Positions 63,127 through 64,000 of a stretch of DNA of 64,000 nucleotides are shown piece by piece (positions within the stretch are counted from its first letter, which is position 1; the number at the start of each line of letters is the position of its first letter). Both the position numbers and the translations under genes were made by a program. A model generated the notes under the pieces. That model made no database searches, had not been told where the DNA came from, and saw nothing but the letters and a program-made list of their open reading frames with translations. Source of the stretch: UBA7985 sp002690455 (GTDB lineage: Bacteria; Pseudomonadota; Alphaproteobacteria; UBA7985); NCBI GenBank assembly GCA_965662775.1, contig CBFIIW010000003.1, positions 62,001 to 126,000 of the forward strand, in the 5' to 3' direction.

Positions 63127-63197
63127 GCGGGGTTATTCGGTCCTCGGTTATACTCTCGGCTTCAGCCTCAGCCTCAGCTTCAGTCTTTGCCGTAATG

Positions 63198-64000
63198 TCA
63201 GTCCTGGTTCCACGGCAGATTTGCCGCCTTCCAGCCGTTAAGCATGCCACGTCGGCCAGCGGCGTTCTTCGCGCCTTCAAAGCCATCTGAAACATTGGTG
63301 AGGTCTTTGTAGCCAGCCTCTTTCAGCGCCTCTGCAGCGGCGAGGCTTCGGACACCAGAACGGCAGAGGACAAAAATCGGCGTTTCTTGTGTCAGGCCGG
63401 CTTCGCCGACTTCTTCCAGAAAGGTGGGGTTGGCAGCGCCGTAGGGAAAGGTCTGCCACTGAATGCCGATGCTGCGGTTAAAGGCTGGGCGGCCGACAAA
63501 CTGCCATTCGGCGGTTGTCCGGACATCGAGCAAAACGGCGTTTAAGGTGTCCTGCAGAACCTCGTAGGCCTCGGCGGCAGTCAGCGACTGTATGTTCACG
63601 CGGTGCCTGTGCCTCTCGTCCCAAATAGAAGGTGCTTTGCCTGACTTTGTGTAGAGCTGATTGGGTGCCACATCTGTCGCGGAACGCCAAGCCTCCTCCC
63701 CATGGCGGCTGACCAGTTCATCGCTGAGGTGGATCTCTGAAAAGCCACATTGGAAGGCCATGCGCGCCTGATCCGGGACCAGTGTGCCAGTGGCGATGAT
63801 GCGAAAACCTTCGCCGCGCTCGCGTCTGGCGCGACGGGCGTAGGAAAACCCACGACCATCATGGGTGCTGGGGAAGTTAAAGGTCAGGCAATCCTCCGTA
63901 CAGGCACCGAAGGATTGTTCCTGCAACCCTGGCTCGCCGCCATCAACGCGCATCCCGGCCTCGACAACAGGGCCTTCGTGGTGGTCAAAGGCCGTACCGT
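63198..64000 (-). CDS. DUF934-rhodanese fusion protein (partial, runs off the window)
   Basis: The frame starts beyond the window edge or at ATG 63953; it is open from 64000. The N-terminal part has THDGRGFSYARRARRERGEG and DQARMAFQCGFSEIHLSDEL, the DUF934 pattern of proteins associated with assimilatory sulfite reduction. The C-terminal part is a rhodanese domain (LLDVRTTAEWQFVGRPAFNR; the catalytic-cysteine loop FVLCRSGVRSLAAAEAL), with residue order C-R-S-G-V-R, a typical active-site loop. Joining the two domains in one protein is unusual. The gene may be downstream of sulfite-reductase genes outside the window. Confidence 0.82.
   Translation of the reverse strand, partial: GTAFDHHEGPVVEAGMRVDGGEPGLQEQSFGACTEDCLTFNFPSTHDGRGFSYARRARRERGEGFRIIATGTLVPDQARMAFQCGFSEIHLSDELVSRHGEEAWRSATDVAPNQLYTKSGKAPSIWDERHRHRVNIQSLTAAEAYEVLQDTLNAVLLDVRTTAEWQFVGRPAFNRSIGIQWQTFPYGAANPTFLEEVGEAGLTQETPIFVLCRSGVRSLAAAEALKEAGYKDLTNVSDGFEGAKNAAGRRGMLNGWKAANLPWNQD

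Noticed and set aside
63154..63185. Six-base repeat (TCAGCC type) between fpr and the DUF934-rhodanese gene
   Set aside because: It is short, imperfect and outside both genes; simple-sequence slippage explains it.

Overview
This 64 kb window is chromosomal DNA, densely coded on both strands, from an aerobic heterotrophic alphaproteobacterium. The class call rests on several signs: a condensing (Shemin-type) 5-aminolevulinate synthase, a GapR/DUF2312 nucleoid protein, DUF4170, DUF1244, DUF1178 and DUF3035 genes, sdhCDAB order, and the helix-hairpin-helix tail type otherwise seen on alphaproteobacterial L21. The order is not certain; the gene set would fit a marine Rhodospirillales- or SAR116-like lineage. 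No phage, plasmid, transposase or CRISPR was seen.

Layout. 0-7.3 kb: a GT4 glycosyltransferase, DUF4170, isocitrate lyase (aceA) divergent from a ScfR/RamB-type regulator, a DMT exporter, a TauE/SafE permease and an Lrp/AsnC regulator. 7.3-12 kb: a large secreted FG-GAP/cadherin-like protein and an LpoA-like lipoprotein. 12-22.7 kb: housekeeping run ispG-ribF-ileS-lspA-DUF3035-M16-M16, then an overlapping trio (FGase-like, DUF1244, GapR). 22.7-28.6 kb: DUF1178, a Nit-type amidase, hemA, YggT, folD, msrP and a small membrane protein. 28.7-36.6 kb: betB, an unusual L27 with a 145-residue extension, a serralysin-type metalloprotease, dusA, a MATE exporter and a GNAT acetyltransferase. 36.7-50.9 kb: a catabolic region with a VOC-bicupin fusion, a DAO-type flavoprotein, an N-formylglutamate amidohydrolase homologue, tRNA-Val(GAC), an 8-oxoguanine-deaminase-like amidohydrolase, a complete Liv-type ABC importer, a dimethylglycine-dehydrogenase-like enzyme between two hairpin-rich non-coding blocks, and a fasciclin protein. 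50.9-57 kb: an unknown secreted protein, ettA, a GPH-type symporter, a GT2 enzyme and pdxY. 57-64 kb: sdhCDAB, a reading frame broken by three in-frame stops, ferredoxin-NADP reductase, and a DUF934-rhodanese protein running off the window end.

How the genes fit together. aceA and its divergent ScfR-type regulator imply growth on acetate or fatty acids through the glyoxylate shunt, feeding the TCA cycle with succinate dehydrogenase. betB and the dimethylglycine-dehydrogenase homologue belong to choline/glycine-betaine breakdown. The ABC importer next to a purine-type deaminase suggests scavenging of a nitrogenous, possibly purine-like, solute. msrP and MATE export point to periplasmic repair and detoxification.

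Most noteworthy: the L27-HhH fusion; the single reading frame with three stops and no clear indel at 60.85-62.25 kb; related hairpin repeats flanking the 47.3-49.7 kb flavoprotein gene; two unannotated intergenic loci ending in intrinsic terminators and carrying CCTCC (anti-Shine-Dalgarno) motifs; msrP without msrQ; and a TTTGCAAA-type direct repeat between aceA and its regulator.
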